In this document: piece after piece, positions 45,301-51,300 of the stretch
Position numbering within the stretch: position 1 is the first letter of the stretch
Layout: every line of letters starts with the position of its first letter
NCBI GenBank assembly: GCA_014526335.1
Contig: JACTAT010000010.1
Location: 8,224,876-8,288,875 of the forward strand
DNA from: Chrysaora quinquecirrha
Taxonomy: Eukaryota; Cnidaria; Scyphozoa; Semaeostomeae; Pelagiidae
DNA length: 64,000 nucleotides
Reading direction: 5' to 3'
Position numbers and translations under genes: made by a program
The notes under the pieces: generated by a model
What the model was told of the DNA's origin: nothing
Database searches by the model: none
The model's input: only the letters and a program-made list of their open reading frames with translations

Positions 45301-48300
45301 TATTCGTAAGAGCCATTCTCAATGTGCTGGGTGCACTTTTTCATATAGTCTGAGCTGTTCATAAGTACAGTCGCTCGCCCCTTATCAGCAGATAGGATCT
45401 TAATGCTTGTCTTTCCTTGGATCACTCAAAGCCTTCCTTTCTTTTCTAGAAATGTTATCTTTAGGAAGATCAAAATTCGTTGCATATTTCTGTTCTAAAG
45501 TACCTTTCCAACATACGCACTTTTGCCAACATGGAATCTCCATGATGCAATTTCAACAGAGTAAATATATTCGGACTTACGATACAATACGAGATGGACG
45601 AAGAGATGACCCCCATTTCTGCGACAAGGACACATCTAACGATAATTGTTCATGATTCAGCTTGGGGATGCAAACGCCCGCTTCTTGGGTTTCTATTTGC
45701 ATCGAATTTTTCCAGGCTCGAAATCATCAAATATGACATGGATCACCATCATTTCCATACGCACATGGCTGCTCTGCTGTGCTACTGGTTACTTGTTTGA
45801 TCGCAAAACAGCAGAATTTTTACCAGGGTACCTCTTTAAGGATTATTCTTTGGCTCTCTAAGTAAATATCGACTTTCCAAGACCATAAGTAAGAATATGA
45901 CAGCAGGATACATCAAAACCATCAGAATTTTTTAGATTGGGATGAATGAGCTATTTAAAAATTTGTTCATTCTTATTTTTGTAACTTTTCAGTATACGAT
46001 TTGTTGAACGGAATGTTTTTTACGGTTAAAGACACCTTGTGTGTATGTGTGTATGTATGTAAGTATGCCCAGAGGCATATGGGAAATATGTGAAGAAATC
46101 TTATTGTTTCTTTCTCGTAGCAATGGTGTCGTCTGAAGATCTTATCAGATTTGCTTTTCGAATAAGTAGCAACAATTCTACTGAAGCGCCATCAGACTGG
46201 CAACCAGGTGAGCTTGGTTACTTTTAACTCTTTAGTGATGTACTCTTCCCATGCCCATATTCCTTCACTTCCAGTACAATCAAACGAAGTTTAAAGGGTT
46301 TTCTTTCAAAGTTTGTAGCTAAGTTTAAATTAGCCAAGAGGCTTCTAGATGTGACTTCTTCCAAAGGCTATGGGGCTTGTAAGAGGTATTAACCAGCTTT
46401 GACATCCCAAATATTCCCAAGGCTGAACATAGGTAAGAAATGTAACATAAGGGCCGTTTTATGCGCAACTGCCGCTCTACAAAGAACACGTTTCGATCGC
46501 AAAACTTCCAGCTGAGCATAATGGTGGCTTTACGTTAAAGGAGTTATGGCAGCGGTTTTTTCCTCTCGTTAATCGGCACGTTCACAAGATGACTAAATTT
46601 CCCGACTCTTGAAGGTAACTGCAGTTAAGATCACGATTTACGGACGTTTTACTAAGTTTTTTTGTTACGGTTTTTCTCAGCATCATAAATTCCAGCAACT
46701 GGTTTCTGTCTTCAGTCTTTCGCCTAAGAGCTGTTCTTTGCTTTATTGTGGACTAAATTTTACTCTAAAATGTGTTGAATTTTTATTCGCAAAATAGTAA
46801 AAGATGAAAACAAAGCGCCAATTTTTCCTAACCACTCATTTTGTGCAAAAAATGGCTTTCCACCCTGGACAAATAATCAAACAAAAGTTTGGTGTGTTGT
46901 GGGCTAGTTTTCGAGAAAATTTTCTCTTTTCTTATTACTAAAAATAATTGCTAAAATTTGATATGTTACCTCGAAAAACATTGCAACGATGTGGAGTTCA
47001 TTATCAAAATGAACATTCTGCATTTCAAGATCCAGTTAGAACATACTTTCGAGAATCAACAAATTCAAACTGACTTATCCATTTTGTGCACGTAGCGATG
47101 TGTGAGAGAGCTTAAGCCTCTTTCATCAAATGCTTAGTCAGCAGCCGGTATTAGGTTCCGTTACAATTCTTATGCCAAAGTGTCCTTTGAAATTCAGAAG
47201 TGACATATCTTCTCCTATGTTCCCAGGATAGGCTTCTTCTTTGCTTCTTCAGTTAGGGATGTTGGCCTGCATTTTCAGTTGAATTAAGCAACGAGTTTAA
47301 ATGTTAATAAAATCACCAGAGGCTTATACAATATTCAGAAATTAGATTGAATTTCTTTCTTGAAAGTTAGTAACATTTTTACCGTGTCCGCAAATAAGTG
47401 AATAGTATTTCAGTTGTACAGAACTTCAACATCGCGATAAACAGCGGAAATATTTTCGGGCATACTTAAAAGCTTTTTTCGTGTGCCACTCCTGAGAGTA
47501 TGAACGTCAGAAGCAAACCGAAACAATAAACTAAGGTGGGATCTATACCCAGATGCGGCTCGAAATTCACCAATCAGAAATTAAAGCTGAATTGACATTG
47601 TGTTTTAAACACCAATCAGCTATAGGCAGGAAGAACAATGGCAATTAATTGAAGAATCCAAGTGAGAAAACGAACTCTTTCTGTCTACTCAGAACCGGCT
47701 TTTTTGTTTTGATGGGAACAGATTCCAAAACGCTAAGATGAAACGCTAGGATCTAGCCCTACCAATAATTCGAAAACAATCCTAGTTGTAATTTTCTGCA
47801 CACTCTTGGTCATCTAATAAATGCTGTCATATGGCAGAATCATGTTCAAGGGTGTGTTGTTGCCTAGAGTTGCCGGTTGGTTGCTCTTCTCTGTATGGTA
47901 GGCGCGCAATCTTTTTGAATAGATGGCAGGACTTTCAAATATTTCCTAGGATTGGCAGCAGCGAAACACTTAGTAATTGTCTGTTTGATTTGACCTTCGA
48001 CTCGCAAGGAGACATTGCCATGCCACGACATTTTTAGGTAAACAGTGCACTTTTGCGGACCATACTTTTTGTCAGCCGAAAAACTTGCGATCTTTTTGCG
48101 GAAGCAATCCGAAATACTTTTTGCTTACTTTCCTAAGGTCATCATAAGTATAAGTATAATAATTATTTACTGTTAGTGCTACGATAGTGATACTTCACTA
48201 ATTCATACTAACATTGAGCAACCTCAGAGATTGCATTGGCTATGACTTATTGCAATATGAGCAAGCGCATTTATTGTTTAGAAACCAATTTTTCGTAAAA

Positions 48301-51300
48301 CTTTTAAACTGTTTTATATTTTGGGCTGATTTAGTTTCAGCAGGAAGGGCGTTCCAGATTTTTGGTCCCTGGAAACATAAAGAATTTATACCGTAAGCGG
48401 TTGTTCTAACTTTTGGTATTTGTAGAGGGTTCGTTCTGCGGAGATCGTGGTCTACTCGCTTTGGTATAAAATAATCCCTCATAAATACAGGATTAAGATT
48501 ATTTAAAGTCTTGTAGATTTCTAATGCTAGAAGCCTGATCGATTGAATATGGATGGTAGTTTCATTGCATTTTGTAAGCAAGATTTCATACGAGGAAGTA
48601 TAGTCTGAGTATGCTAAGCGTAAAGCTCTTTCATTTATTTTTCAAGTTTATCTTGGCAACTCTTGTTACATAGCATCCATATCAATGGGCAATAGTTAAA
48701 ATGACATAGTATGAAAGAATTAATGATTATCTTTTTCTTTATCACCCATGTATTTCGCAATACGTTTGAGTGAGTTGAGCTGTTTAGCTGCTTTCTTGCA
48801 GATTTTGTCAATATGAGAATCAAACTTTAAGTTTTCATCCAATTCAACTCCAAGGAGTGTAACAGTACTGTCTACTTTTATGCTAAAATTAGGATCAATT
48901 TCAAATTCATCTATATTTCTATCTTTATTACCAATAGTAATTGCCTGAAATTTAGATGGATTTGCAGTCATTTCATTTTCTTTAAACCATTTAATGCAAT
49001 TTTCGGTGTTTGATTTTATTAGATTTAATAATTCGCCAGTACTATTAGCAGTTATAGATATTGTATTATCATCCGCAAAATTACACAGAGAGCCCTCAGT
49101 AAGGTTGTAAAAAAATATCATTAATAAAAGCATTGAAAAGAAGTGGTCCTAAAATCGATCCTTGTGGGACTCCTTGTCCTAGTTTACCCCAAGAACTATA
49201 TCTTCCTTTAACTTTTACTTTCTGTTCTCTGTCAGATAGATAGTTTTGTATAAGCAATAGAGATCCTTGATCCACTCCATAAGCGTGTAGTTTTGCAAGA
49301 AGAAGGTTTTTTGGGAGGCAGTCGAAGGCTTTAGATAAGTCCATGAGGACTGCACCTATATGCTTATTTTTTTCAAGTCCTGATTTCCAGTCTTCTATTA
49401 ATCTGAAGAGAGCATGTTGTGAAGAAAAATGTTTTCTGTAAGCACATAGATATTTTGAAAACTTATCTTCGAAGAAAGGAGAGAGTTGACGCTCGATAGC
49501 TTTTTCGAACACTTTAGAGAAGGTTGTTAGTAAACTGATAGGTCTATAGTTCTCTTTATTAAAAGGATCTTTTTTCTTATATACCGGTGTAACTACGGCT
49601 TTTTTCAAGGATTTAGGAAAGGTTCCTTGTAGGATACATTTGTTTAGAATATCGAGTAATGGCTGTAGAATGATATTAACGGAGATTTTTAGAAATTTAG
49701 CATTTACCATATCGTGCCCAGTTGCTTTTTTTATGGTCAAGTTTGTTAATTATGTGCCTCAGTGCCTCTCTTGGCACTGGTGTAATTTTTAAGGTTTTAT
49801 TATCAGGCAAACAAGTTTTGATTTTTCTAATACTCGGATGGTTCTGAAAGTTTCTTACAATATCTGATATTGATAGATGATCACTGTCTCCCTCTTTCCC
49901 ATTTGGTTTGTTTATTTTACCAATACTTGCGAAATGTTTATTCATAATTTCAGCTACTGATTGAGGGTCACTAACAAGACAGTCATTCTCAGAGATAGTA
50001 ATTTCAGAATCGTTGTGACCTTTACTAAAGAAATATGGTTTTAATTTTTTCCAGAACGTTTTTGAGTCTAGCGTACCATTTTGGCAAATTTTTGTGAAAT
50101 AATCAGATTTCAAACGTTGTCTAAGATTTGCACAATGATTACGCTGCTTTTATATTTTCAAAGTTCTCGTTTGTCCTGCATTTATTATAAGCATTTTTCA
50201 GCTTGGTTCTTAACATGATTGCTTTTCGATGAATTTTAGTAAGAGGTTTGTTGTTTGCTCGTACTACTCTAGATTTAAGGGAGCATGTTTATTAACAATG
50301 CCAATAAAGATTTCTTGAAAGTAGTCGAGAGCTTCACTACTGTCCTGCAAAAGCTCGCAAAGATGAAAGGGTGCTTCTGACAAGTCTCGACAGAAAGCAT
50401 TTTCATTAAAATTACTCAGGTCTCTGTAGTGTATAATGTTAGGATGGTGTTTTGGGAGTGAAGTTTTCCATGTAGTAAGAATTAGTTTATGAAAGTCGCT
50501 TAGACTTGTTTCGATCGTTTGACTATTTTTAAAATTATGTTTTCTATTAGTTAATATAACGTCAATTAATGAGGGGTTACAGTTTGGTTTATAGCATGTT
50601 GGTTCTTTGATAAGATTAGTTAACCCTAAAGAAGAGCATATCGTTTTAAGATATTGATTAGAGGGGATAAGATTAAGATCGCCTATAACAATAAAATTAT
50701 CGTAATTTGAACTACATTTATCAACTGATTTAATAAGAGAGTTTTTAAAATTTTCATTGCTAGCATTTGGTGGATTATAGGTAGCAACAATAGCCCATTT
50801 TTCCTTACGAAGGTTTATTTCAAAACAGATGCTTTCAATCCCTTTTCCTCAAAATTTTCAAGTCTTTTACATTTGAGAGATTCTTTAACGTAAACGAGTA
50901 AACCACCACCGTAAGAATTTCTGTCCGCACGATAAGGTGTTTTGTACCCGGGGACAAGGAATTGTGCAGTAGAGAATGTTTCGTCGAGTTTTGTTTCACT
51001 AATAACAATGCAATCATATGAGCTTGCAGCAATAAGATCTTTCAGCTCGCAAAACTTATTTCTTAAACTATTTATGTTTAAGTGAGCAAGAATCGGATTT
51101 TCGGGTTTCTTAACCTGGCTTCTTTCAGTTCATTGTAATTGTTAACCATTTCATTGCTCTCATTAGATTTATTTAAATTTACTTTACCAGTGTTAAGTCA
51201 TGCACGCTGATTCGCTTTAATGCAATCTCTGAAGTTGCAGGCAAGTTTAGTGCTACCTTTTTTATTAAGGTGAAGTCCGCTATTGTTAAGGTCCTCTTGA

